Positions 6,870 through 13,226 of a stretch of DNA of 20,983 bases are shown piece by piece. Each line of letters begins with the position of its first letter. The stretch's first letter is position 1. The stretch is from Ga0077527 sp038106575 (GTDB lineage: Bacteria > Pseudomonadota > Gammaproteobacteria > Burkholderiales > SG8-41): NCBI GenBank assembly GCA_038106575.1, contig JAYOED010000038.1, positions 1 through 20,983 on the forward strand, given 5' to 3'. A model generated the notes under the pieces. It saw nothing but the letters and a program-made list of their open reading frames with translations. It was not told the origin of the DNA and did no database searches. The translations under genes were made by a program, and so were the position numbers.

Positions 6870-7771
6870 ACCGCCTTGGCGCGGATCGCGCGCGCGGCGC
6901 GCGATAGCGTCGACCGGCCGATGATGCCGCAGATGTATTCGCCGGCGGCGATCAGCTTCTGCATGTCGACACCGGTTTCGATGCCGAGGCCGTCGAGCAG
7001 GTAGAGCACGTCTTCAGTGGCGACATTGCCGGTGGCCCCCTTGGCGTAGGGGCAGCCGCCCAGACCTGCGATCGAACTGTCGAAGGTGGCGACGCCGCAC
7101 TCGAGCGCGGCATAGACATTGGCCACGGCCTGGCCGTATGTGTCGTGGAAATGGCCGGCAAGGTGCTCGACCGGGATGTGCTTGGTCACGGCTTCGATGA
7201 CGGCGCGGGTCTTGCCAGCAGTACCGGTGCCGATGGTGTCGCAGATGGTGATTTCATAGCAGCCCATCGCATCCAGCGCCTTGGCCACATGGACTACCGC
7301 GGCGGGATCGACCTCGCCTTCGTAGGGACAGCCGAGACAGACTGAAATGTCGCCGCGCACTTTCAACCCGTTGGCGATCGCCGCCCGTGCGACTTCTTCG
7401 AAGCGGGCGAGACCCTCGTCGATGGTGCAGTTGGTGTTGCGCCTGGAGAAACTTTCGGTCGCCGCACCGAACACCACAGCCTCATCGGCGCCAGCTGCAA
7501 TCGCTGCGTCCAGCCCTTTCATGTTCGGCACCAGCACCGGATAGGTCACGCCGGGCTTACGCTGGATGCCGGCCATGACCTCCCTGTTGTCGGCCATCTG
7601 CGGCACCCATTTTGGCGAGACGAAGGCGGTGGCTTCAATGATCGACACGCCGGCGTCCTGCAGGAGGTGGATGAGTTCGATTTTCTGCGAGGTGGAAACC
7701 GGCGCGGATTCGTTCTGCAACCCGTCGCGCGGCCCCACTTCGAAAACGCGTACTTTTTTCGGTAGTGCCAT
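6866..7771 (-). CDS. Hydroxymethylglutaryl-CoA lyase
   Basis: This 301-residue TIM-barrel enzyme splits 3-hydroxy-3-methylglutaryl-CoA into acetoacetate and acetyl-CoA, the last step of leucine degradation (LiuE/MvaB type). Catalytic features are clear: the Arg15-Asp16 pair in GPRDGLQN, metal-binding His207 and His209 in HFHDTYG, and the flexible catalytic loop GGCPYAKGATGN with Cys240 and the metal ligand Asn249. The length is right for the bacterial enzyme. AAGGGAG sits just upstream of the ATG. The gene begins 12 bp after the hydratase stop, so substrate-producing and substrate-consuming enzymes are coupled. Its stop overlaps the DUF1289 start. Acetyl-CoA carboxylase-like and isovaleryl-CoA dehydrogenase partners are absent from this window. 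Confidence 0.95.
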   Translation of the reverse strand: MALPKKVRVFEVGPRDGLQNESAPVSTSQKIELIHLLQDAGVSIIEATAFVSPKWVPQMADNREVMAGIQRKPGVTYPVLVPNMKGLDAAIAAGADEAVVFGAATESFSRRNTNCTIDEGLARFEEVARAAIANGLKVRGDISVCLGCPYEGEVDPAAVVHVAKALDAMGCYEITICDTIGTGTAGKTRAVIEAVTKHIPVEHLAGHFHDTYGQAVANVYAALECGVATFDSSIAGLGGCPYAKGATGNVATEDVLYLLDGLGIETGVDMQKLIAAGEYICGIIGRSTLSRAARAIRAKAV

Positions 7772-7783
7772 GTATGCTCCCTT

Positions 7784-8605
7784 CTAGGACTTTTTCGCCC
7801 TCGGCGGCGCTGTCCAGGCCGGTTTGCGTTTTTCGAGGAACGCCGTCAGTCCTTCCTGGGCTTCGGGTGTGGCGCGGATCGCGGCAATGGTGCGTGCCGT
7901 GGCATTGACGATGCCGGGCCCGATCAGGCTGTGCGCGCTTTTTGGGATCAGTTTTTTGATGGCATGCACGGCCTTCGGTCCGCTCGAATAAAGCTGGCCG
8001 AGCATTGCGGCGACGCATTCGGCGAGATCGGCTTCTTCGACGATGTCATGCACGAGGCCGATGCGCCAGGCTTCGGCGGCGTCAAAGGTTTCACCCGACA
8101 GCATGTAACGCCGCGACTGGCGTTCGCCGATGGCGCTGATCACGTACGGGCTGATCATTGCCGGAATTACGCCGATCTTGACTTCGGACAGGCGGAAGGT
8201 CGCGGTGCGCGTTGCGATGGCGATATCGCAGGCAGCGACGATTCCGCAGCCGCCGCCGCGCACGGCGCCCTGCACAGCCGCCACCGTCGGCTTGTTCAAT
8301 GAATACAGTGCATGGAACATACGTGCCGATTCTTTGGCGCCATCGTAATTCTGTTTTTTGTTGAAACGCGCGCTTTGCCGCATGTGTACGATATCGGCGC
8401 CGGCGCAGAAATTCTTTCCGGCACCGGCGATCACGACCGCGCGGATGGCATTGTCCTTGGCGATTTTTCTCAGAGCCGCGGTCAGCGCCCGCACCATCGC
8501 CGGATCGAAGGCGTTGTGCACGTCGGGACGGTTGAGCGTCAGCGTGGCATTGCCGTGGTCGTCGACATTAAGCAGCACGCGGGGCGGGTCGATTTCGAGT
8601 TTCAT
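7784..8605 (-). CDS. liuC: Enoyl-CoA hydratase family, probable methylglutaconyl-CoA hydratase
   Basis: This 273-residue crotonase-fold protein probably hydrates 3-methylglutaconyl-CoA to HMG-CoA, judged from its sequence style and its position directly before HMG-CoA lyase. The CoA and oxyanion-hole segments are present: NFCAGADIVHM (65-75) and AVRGGGCGIVAACD (114-127). The second catalytic glutamate is kept as Glu141 in LSEVKIG, but the first, normally in GGGCE, is Gly121. The segment ISPYV after it is typical of the LiuC branch. It overlaps the upstream TfoX-like gene by 4 bp (ATGA) and is 12 bp from the lyase. An alternative is another branched-chain or carboxylated enoyl-CoA hydratase; the enzyme class is firm, the exact substrate is inferred. 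Confidence 0.85.
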   Translation of the reverse strand: MKLEIDPPRVLLNVDDHGNATLTLNRPDVHNAFDPAMVRALTAALRKIAKDNAIRAVVIAGAGKNFCAGADIVHMRQSARFNKKQNYDGAKESARMFHALYSLNKPTVAAVQGAVRGGGCGIVAACDIAIATRTATFRLSEVKIGVIPAMISPYVISAIGERQSRRYMLSGETFDAAEAWRIGLVHDIVEEADLAECVAAMLGQLYSSGPKAVHAIKKLIPKSAHSLIGPGIVNATARTIAAIRATPEAQEGLTAFLEKRKPAWTAPPRAKKS

Positions 8606-8838
8606 CGGTTTTCTTTAATACGTTCGAGAAGTTCCAGTTTGTTACGCGCCGAGATCTGGGTTTGGTGCAAGTCGATCAGCGCGCCCTGCAGCGCCAACGG
8701 CAGATTCAGATTGGCGTTGTAGCCGTCGGATTTCACCAGATTATACGCATTGAGCACACCAACCGATTTGAGGTCGCCCAATGTATTGATGCCGACGGTG
8801 GCAAACCATTGCCCGGAAACCGCGCTGATGTTTTTCAT
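8602..8838 (-). CDS. Stand-alone TfoX C-terminal-like domain protein
   Basis: This 78-residue protein resembles the TfoX/Sxy C-terminal domain: a helix-hairpin-helix-like arrangement with VGINTLGDLKSVGVLNAYNLV (residues 15-35) and then NLPLALQGALIDLH (45-58). The N-terminal TfoX domain is missing and no remnant is visible upstream, so this is a single-domain form. The full-length family links to competence control in gammaproteobacteria, but that role should not be transferred to this short protein. Its stop overlaps the liuC-like start (ATGA), so it is translated with the catabolic genes. Upstream lies a decayed macro-domain gene. Confidence 0.75.
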   Translation of the reverse strand: MKNISAVSGQWFATVGINTLGDLKSVGVLNAYNLVKSDGYNANLNLPLALQGALIDLHQTQISARNKLELLERIKENR

Positions 8839-9201
8839 GCACTATGGATGTTGCGTGCCAGTGCCGCACGGAAATGTTCACGGCATCGGCGAACGGGTAA
8901 CCGTGGACGCCGCAGCTGATGGTTGGAAAGGCAATGGATTACAGGCCGTGTTAGACGGCGAGTCTGAGACTTTTTTATAGCAAGCACCCAGCAGCGCGGG
9001 TTCACCGTCGCGGCCACCGCGCTAAACCGGGCCGACCGTGTGGATGACATGGCTGCGTGCAGGCGATAGCCGCCGGTGATTTTGCCTTGCCTGTCCAGCA
9101 GCCGTTCAGCGTGCGGCATTCGGCGAGCTGTTCTGGACCGGCGGCACGATGGCATCGACCTGAAGCGTGACGATGCCGACCTGCTGCCCCTGCAGGGCCA
9201 T
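8836..9201 (-). pseudogene. Decayed macro-domain (ADP-ribose-binding) gene
   Basis: No single frame is intact, but pieces of a macro domain occur in the right order on the minus strand. VGIVTLQVDAIV (about 9145-9180) matches the N-terminal strand; GKITGGYRLHA (about 9055-9087) and VIHTVGPV (9026-9049) match the middle; ISCGVHGYPFADAVNISV (about 8867-8920) matches the GVYGYP ADP-ribose loop. They lie in different frames, with a TAG after VIHTVGPV and a missing stretch where the GGGVDGAIH loop should be. The C-terminal part is lost at the TfoX-like gene. Intact relatives hydrolyse ADP-ribose conjugates such as O-acetyl-ADP-ribose. It begins 10 bp after the isomerase stop, as an operon member would. 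Sequencing errors could explain some, but hardly all, of the breaks. Confidence 0.7.
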
Positions 9202-9211
9202 GGTGCCGGGA

Positions 9212-9814
9212 TTACCAACCGCCCTTGGCCAGCCATTCTTCGATCTGGTCGAGACGGTCTGATCCCCAGAACGGTTCGCCGTCGACGATAACGTAAGGTG
9301 AGCCAAACACACCGCGTGCGATAGCGGAATCTACTTCGGTTTTCAGTCGTTCCTTGACGGCGGCATCTTTGAGTGCCTGAAGCACCGCGGTTTTGTCATG
9401 ACCAAGTTCGGCGGCGACGTCTGTCGTAACTTCAGGGTTCGAGATGTCGCGGTCTTCGGCGAAATAGGCGCGGTACAGCGCAAGCGCCAGCCGCCGCGCT
9501 GCTGCTTGGTCTTGATCGTGCAGCCAGTAATAGGCGCGGCAGGGCGCGGCGGTCGCAATCGGAAATTTGCTGGGCATACAGAACGGCACGTTTAGTCGGC
9601 GTGCCGTACGAGCCATATCGCGCCGGGCGTAGTTTCCTTTTATCGGGATGGTCGTCAGGGGCTGCTGGCCGGTCAACTTGAACACTGCCCCCAGCAATAT
9701 CGGTCGCCAAACCGCGCCTCGGCTGTGCCGGGCAGCAAGTTCATCAATCTGGGTTGCAGCGATATAGCCGAAGGGGGAGGAAAAATCGAAATAAAACTCG
9801 AGGGGCTTAATCAT
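9212..9814 (-). CDS. 2-hydroxychromene-2-carboxylate isomerase-like protein (DsbA/kappa-GST fold)
   Basis: A 200-residue thioredoxin-fold protein of the kappa-GST/hydroxychromene carboxylate isomerase group. The N-terminal FYFDFSSPFGY carries the catalytic serine region (Ser12 or Ser13, where DsbA has CxxC). RPILLGAVFKLTG follows, and the C-terminal GVFGSPYVIVDGEPFWGSDRLDQIEEWL contains the cis-proline loop. Named members act in naphthalene degradation using glutathione, but no aromatic-ring genes are nearby, so the true substrate is open. The ATG at 9814 puts the first strand at the N-terminus as in relatives; an in-frame ATG at 9841 would add nine residues. Neither has a strong ribosome site. 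It is the first gene after the LiuR-like regulator and its palindromic operator. Confidence 0.85.
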   Translation of the reverse strand: MIKPLEFYFDFSSPFGYIAATQIDELAARHSRGAVWRPILLGAVFKLTGQQPLTTIPIKGNYARRDMARTARRLNVPFCMPSKFPIATAAPCRAYYWLHDQDQAAARRLALALYRAYFAEDRDISNPEVTTDVAAELGHDKTAVLQALKDAAVKERLKTEVDSAIARGVFGSPYVIVDGEPFWGSDRLDQIEEWLAKGGW

Positions 9815-9909
9815 GTGGTTTTCAGGGGGTGATTTACGCATACTGAATAGAAAGAAAAAGGGCAGAGCAAGTAAAATACTACTTTAATGGCATGATTTTA
9901 AAGGAAATA

Positions 9910-9915
9910 GTTATA
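9910..9915 (-). promoter_or_regulatory. -10-like box downstream of the operator
   Basis: TATAAC on the minus strand abuts the 14-bp palindrome at 9917-9930. It would start transcription roughly 90 bases before the isomerase gene. The matching -35 region is poor, as is common for promoters that depend on a MerR-type regulator. Confidence 0.35.
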
Positions 9916-9916
9916 T

Positions 9917-9930
9917 CGTTTACGTAAACG
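9917..9930. promoter_or_regulatory. Palindromic operator, probable LiuR-type site 1
   Basis: CGTTTACGTAAACG is a perfect 14-bp palindrome in the gap between the regulator gene and the isomerase gene. The string TTACGTAAACGT (9920-9931) occurs again upstream of the regulator at 10399-10410. Both flank a MerR-family gene, so they are likely its binding sites. This resembles the LiuR motif as I recall it, which I could not check here. Confidence 0.65.
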
Positions 9931-9947
9931 TAATGAATATTGCGACG

Positions 9948-10346
9948 CTACACCACTGAGGATTTTCCACTCTCAGACTCGTTAAGGAGTCGCTGGCACT
10001 GGGTAGCAAAGAAATTTATTTCATTGAGCATGACTTCGACATCTTCACGTTGCTGCTGCAGTTGTGACCGGTGCCTTTCGAGCTTGACCGCAAACTCTTT
10101 CAGCTTTCCTCGTTCGTCGTTGGCGAGATCGTATAATTCAAACAGCTCGCGAATTTGACTCAGGGAAAAGCCGAGCCGAATGCCGCGCAGGGCGAGCTTG
10201 AGACGCACACGATCACGGTGGCTGTAGATGCGATTGATGCCTTCCCGTGACGGACTGACCAGTCCCTGATCCTCGTAATGGCGCAGCGTGCGCGTGGTGA
10301 TGCCAAATTCCTTGGCCAAGTCGCTGATGGTGTAGGATTTACTCAT
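9948..10346 (-). CDS. liuR: MerR-family transcriptional regulator, LiuR-like
   Basis: This 132-residue regulator has the MerR winged helix at its N-terminus (SDLAKEFGITTRTLRHYEDQGLVSP, with GINRIYSHRDRVRLKLALRG as the wing) and a coiled-coil dimerisation helix at about 80-115. The LGFSLSQIRELFELYD segment and overall style match LiuR, the regulator of leucine and branched-chain acyl-CoA breakdown in proteobacteria. This agrees with the downstream hydratase and HMG-CoA lyase. No metal-binding cysteine pair is seen. I chose the ATG at 10346, preceded by GGAG seven bases away, over the ATG at 10361. The promoter overlaps an operator-like site, which implies autoregulation. It is divergent from phaC. 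Confidence 0.8.
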   Translation of the reverse strand: MSKSYTISDLAKEFGITTRTLRHYEDQGLVSPSREGINRIYSHRDRVRLKLALRGIRLGFSLSQIRELFELYDLANDERGKLKEFAVKLERHRSQLQQQREDVEVMLNEINFFATQCQRLLNESESGKSSVV

Positions 10347-10385
10347 TGTGCTCCGCAGCAATGGCGAGTAAAATTATTAAGTGAC

Positions 10386-10413
10386 ATTATCATCGCACTT
10401 ACGTAAACGTCAA
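10386..10413 (-). promoter_or_regulatory. Promoter of the LiuR-like regulator gene
   Basis: On the minus strand TTGACG (10413-10408) and GATAAT (10391-10386) form a good sigma-70 promoter with a 16-bp spacer. Operator site 2 lies within the -35 box and spacer, so a bound regulator could block RNA polymerase. The leader to the ATG at 10346 would be about 30 bases. Confidence 0.55.
10396..10410. promoter_or_regulatory. Probable LiuR-type operator site 2 between liuR and phaC
   Basis: Contains TTACGTAAACGT (10399-10410), identical over 12 bases to site 1. The palindrome is less perfect, with core TTACGTAA plus an outer C/G pair. It sits in the shared upstream region of two divergent genes, so it could control both. 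On the plus strand it is centred in a 19-bp gap between TTATCA (10387-10392) and AATAAC (10412-10417), the long spacer typical of MerR-activated promoters. Confidence 0.55.
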
Positions 10414-10452
10414 TAACAGGTTTCGCCCAATTCACCAAGTAGAAATTGTCAA

Positions 10453-12246
10453 ATGGCTGAGAAAACTGAAGAAAAGACGGAAATCTCGATAGGTGATTTG
10501 GCCACCCTTTACGCGGAGATTGCGCAAAAAAGTGCTGCATTGCTGAGCAAGTATTCGTCGCGCGGGGTTGGTGCCGCGGGGGCGGAAGATGAATTGGGTA
10601 TCGCCAAGGCGTTTTTTGAGGTCTGGGGGCGGTTGTTCTCCGATCCGCTGCGGCTGGCAGAAATGCAGGTCAGGCTTTGGCAGGACTACATGACGCTGTG
10701 GCAGAGCTCGACGCTGAAGATGATGGGCCAGGAAGCCGCTCCGGTGGCTCAACCACCAAAATCAGACCGCCGCTTCAAGCACGAGGACTGGGAAAAGAAT
10801 TTTCTATATGACTACGTCAAACAGTCCTACCTGATCACCGCCCGTCACTGGCACGAATCGCTGGGCAAGGTCGAAGGGCTGGATGAAAAAACTGCGAAGA
10901 AAGTCGATTTTTATACGCGCCAGTATATCGACGCCCTATCACCTTCCAATTTTCTGCTGACCAATCCCGAAGTGATGCGGGAGACCGTCAGTTCAGGCGG
11001 AATGAATCTGCTGAAAGGGTTGAACAATCTGCTGGAGGACCTGAACAGCGGTAACGGCGAGCAGTTGCGCGTGCGCATGACTGATGCCTCGGCGTTCAAG
11101 CTGGGCGGCAACCTCGCAACCACCAATGGCAAGGTGGTTTACCAGAATGACATCATGCAGTTGATCCAGTATGAGCCACTGACCGAGAAGGTCTATGCGA
11201 GACCACTGCTGATCATCCCGCCCTGGATCAATAAGTACTACATACTCGACATGCGCGAAAACAATTCTTTCGTGCGCTGGGCGGTCGAGCAGGGACATAC
11301 CGTGTTTGTAATTTCCTGGATCAATCCGGACGAAAAGCTTTCGCACAAGCGTTTTGACGATTATTTGACCGAGGGTTCGCTTAAGGCGCTTGATGTGGTT
11401 CGGGAAATCAGCGGGGAGCCGAAAGCCAATGTTATCGGCTATTGCCTTGGCGGCACGTTGCTCGCTTGCATCATGGCCTGGCTCGCGGCGCAGGATCAGG
11501 ACCGCATCGCCAGCGCAACTTTTTTCGTGACCATGATCGATTTCGAACGGCCAGGCGAGCTGGAAGTATTCATCGACGAGCAGCAGGTGGGCGCCCTCGA
11601 AAAGAAGATGGAGAGGCGGGGCTATCTTGAGGGTTCGGAGATGGCGACCACCTTCAACATGCTGCGCGCCAATGACCTGATCTGGTCTTTCGTCGTCAAC
11701 AATTATCTGCTGGGCAAGGATCCGTTTCCGTTCGACCTGCTGCACTGGAATGGCGATTCAACCCGTATGCCTGCGGCGATGCATAGCTTTTACCTGCGCA
11801 ACATGTATCTGAAGAACCAATTGCGCGAACCGGGGGGCATCACGCTGGCGGGCGTCCCGATCGATATCACCCGCGCAAAAGTACCTGCCTATTTCATCTC
11901 CACGGTGGAAGATCACATTGCACCGTGGAAATCGACCTATGCGGGCGCGCGCCTGCTGAAAGGCCCGGTGCGGTTCGTGCTCGGCGGTTCCGGGCACATC
12001 GCTGGCATCATCAATCCTCCGGCAGCCAACAAGTACGGCTACTGGACGAATGACAAGCTGTCCACCGACCCCGAGGCCTGGCTGGCAAAGGCGAAACAGC
12101 ATTCAGGCTCATGGTGGTCCGACTGGTCGGAGTGGGCGGGCAGTCATGCCGGCAGCATGACCGCGAAGCGCAAGCCGGGTTCGCGCAAGTATTCGCCGCT
12201 GGAAGATGCCCCCGGTTCCTATGTGCAGCAGCGCATAGGCAAATAA
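10453..12246 (+). CDS. phaC: Class I poly(3-hydroxyalkanoate) synthase PhaC
   Basis: PhaC polymerises (R)-3-hydroxyacyl-CoA, mainly 3-hydroxybutyryl-CoA, into storage polyester on cytoplasmic granules. The 597-residue length fits class I enzymes, which work without PhaE or PhaR. The catalytic triad is complete: Cys331 in the lipase-like box GYCLGG, Asp487 in VEDHIAPW, and His515 in GSGHIAGIINPP. The conserved HWNGDSTRMP segment (Trp in the family position) is present, as is the variable N-terminal domain. The gene is divergent from the LiuR-like regulator and shares its operator-containing upstream region. No strong ribosome site precedes the ATG. phaA, phaB and phasin genes are not in this window, so precursor supply is encoded elsewhere. 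A crotonase follows 36 bp downstream. Confidence 0.96.
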   Translation: MAEKTEEKTEISIGDLATLYAEIAQKSAALLSKYSSRGVGAAGAEDELGIAKAFFEVWGRLFSDPLRLAEMQVRLWQDYMTLWQSSTLKMMGQEAAPVAQPPKSDRRFKHEDWEKNFLYDYVKQSYLITARHWHESLGKVEGLDEKTAKKVDFYTRQYIDALSPSNFLLTNPEVMRETVSSGGMNLLKGLNNLLEDLNSGNGEQLRVRMTDASAFKLGGNLATTNGKVVYQNDIMQLIQYEPLTEKVYARPLLIIPPWINKYYILDMRENNSFVRWAVEQGHTVFVISWINPDEKLSHKRFDDYLTEGSLKALDVVREISGEPKANVIGYCLGGTLLACIMAWLAAQDQDRIASATFFVTMIDFERPGELEVFIDEQQVGALEKKMERRGYLEGSEMATTFNMLRANDLIWSFVVNNYLLGKDPFPFDLLHWNGDSTRMPAAMHSFYLRNMYLKNQLREPGGITLAGVPIDITRAKVPAYFISTVEDHIAPWKSTYAGARLLKGPVRFVLGGSGHIAGIINPPAANKYGYWTNDKLSTDPEAWLAKAKQHSGSWWSDWSEWAGSHAGSMTAKRKPGSRKYSPLEDAPGSYVQQRIGK

Positions 12247-12269
12247 TCACGCGCATTTGCCGTCATCAC

Positions 12270-12277
12270 GGAGGAGG
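12270..12277 (+). promoter_or_regulatory. Strong ribosome binding site of the second crotonase
   Basis: GGAGGAGG lies 5 bases before the ATG at 12283, a near-ideal Shine-Dalgarno. It contrasts with the weak site of phaC just upstream and fixes the start of the hydratase. It suggests that the downstream gene may be translated more efficiently than phaC from a shared message. Confidence 0.8.
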
Positions 12278-12282
12278 ACCTG

Positions 12283-13068
12283 ATGGCTTATCAGAATCTG
12301 CTGCTGGAACAGCTCGAACCGGGGATTTTTCAGCTGACCGTCAACCGGCCCCAGGCACTGAACGCGCTGAATGCGGCGACATTGAACGAGCTGTTAGGCG
12401 CAACGGAGCGGATTGCGGCGGAACGCGAAGCGAGAGTGTTGCTGGTGACGGGGGCGGGTGAAAAGGCCTTTGTTGCGGGCGCGGACATTTCCGAAATGCT
12501 GCCGCTGTCCGAAGAGCTAGCGCGTGCTTTTTCGGAACTTGGCATGCGTGTCATGCACGGCCTCGAAGCGCTGCCGATTCCGGTCATCGCGCTGGTCAAC
12601 GGTTACGCGCTGGGCGGCGGTTGTGAGTTAGCGATGGCCTGTGACTGGATCATCGCTTCGGAACGGGCGGTGTTTGGACAGCCCGAGGTCAATCTCGGTA
12701 TAACGCCGGGTTTCGGCGGCACGCAACGGCTGACTCGACTGGTGGGGCGGGCGCGTGCGCTTGAGCTGGTGACCACGGGCCGTCAGGTAAAGGCGGCTGA
12801 GGCCCAGGCGATGGGTTTGGTTAACCAGGTCGTTGCCGCGGACGCCCTGCGCGACTCAGGACTGGAGGTGGCGCGGATCATTGCCGCAAAGGCGCCGGCC
12901 GCAGTAAGCCTGGCAAAGCAGGTCATCCATCGCGGACAGGATATCGAGCTGACAGAGGGCTGCGGTCTCGAAAGCGGCGCCTTTGCACGCGCCTTTGCGA
13001 CGGTCGATCGGCAGGAGGGCATGCGCGCGTTTCTCGAAAAGCGCGCACCTAGATTCTCGGGTAACTGA
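12283..13068 (+). CDS. Enoyl-CoA hydratase (classical crotonase)
   Basis: This 261-residue enzyme reversibly hydrates trans-2-enoyl-CoA to (S)-3-hydroxyacyl-CoA. Both catalytic glutamates of the classical hydratase are present: Glu115 in GGGCELAMACD and Glu135 in QPEVNLGITPGFGGTQRL. The oxyanion-hole segment AFVAGADISEM is at about 62-72. It is distinct from the LiuC-like protein at 7784-8605, which lacks the first glutamate. Its place 36 bp after phaC suggests a link between beta-oxidation or crotonyl-CoA and polymer metabolism. Note that this crotonase class makes the S isomer, while PhaC uses the R isomer, so it would not feed PhaC directly. A fatty-acid or crotonyl-CoA substrate is likely but not proven. 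Confidence 0.9.
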   Translation: MAYQNLLLEQLEPGIFQLTVNRPQALNALNAATLNELLGATERIAAEREARVLLVTGAGEKAFVAGADISEMLPLSEELARAFSELGMRVMHGLEALPIPVIALVNGYALGGGCELAMACDWIIASERAVFGQPEVNLGITPGFGGTQRLTRLVGRARALELVTTGRQVKAAEAQAMGLVNQVVAADALRDSGLEVARIIAAKAPAAVSLAKQVIHRGQDIELTEGCGLESGAFARAFATVDRQEGMRAFLEKRAPRFSGN

Positions 13069-13138
13069 GTGGTTTAGAGGGCGTTCCCAGCAATGCTGCG
13101 GTGCGTCAGCAAATGCGCCGATGTTTCAACCCAGAAGT

Positions 13139-13144
13139 TATAAT
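13139..13144 (+). promoter_or_regulatory. Candidate -10 box of the aceEF operon
   Basis: A perfect TATAAT lies in the 158-bp gap between the hydratase stop and the aceE ATG. No convincing -35 hexamer is found 16-18 bp upstream, so this is a partial promoter match. The leader would be about 75 bases. Confidence 0.35.
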
Positions 13145-13226
13145 TACTCATCCCATCGCGGCTGCCGATAAGGCACCATAAGTGCCGGAATTGTCGCAAA
13201 AGAACTGCCCCAAAAAGGTATTGGTC

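Noticed and set aside
8835..9236. 133-codon minus-strand open frame
   Set aside because: Most of it is arginine- and serine-rich out-of-frame translation. Only the GKITGGYRLHA piece fits a family, so the region is better described as a macro-domain pseudogene.
13182..13226. GTG start that would lengthen AceE by 15 residues
   Set aside because: The extra residues do not resemble the AceE N-terminus, and AAAGG is well placed for the ATG at 13227.
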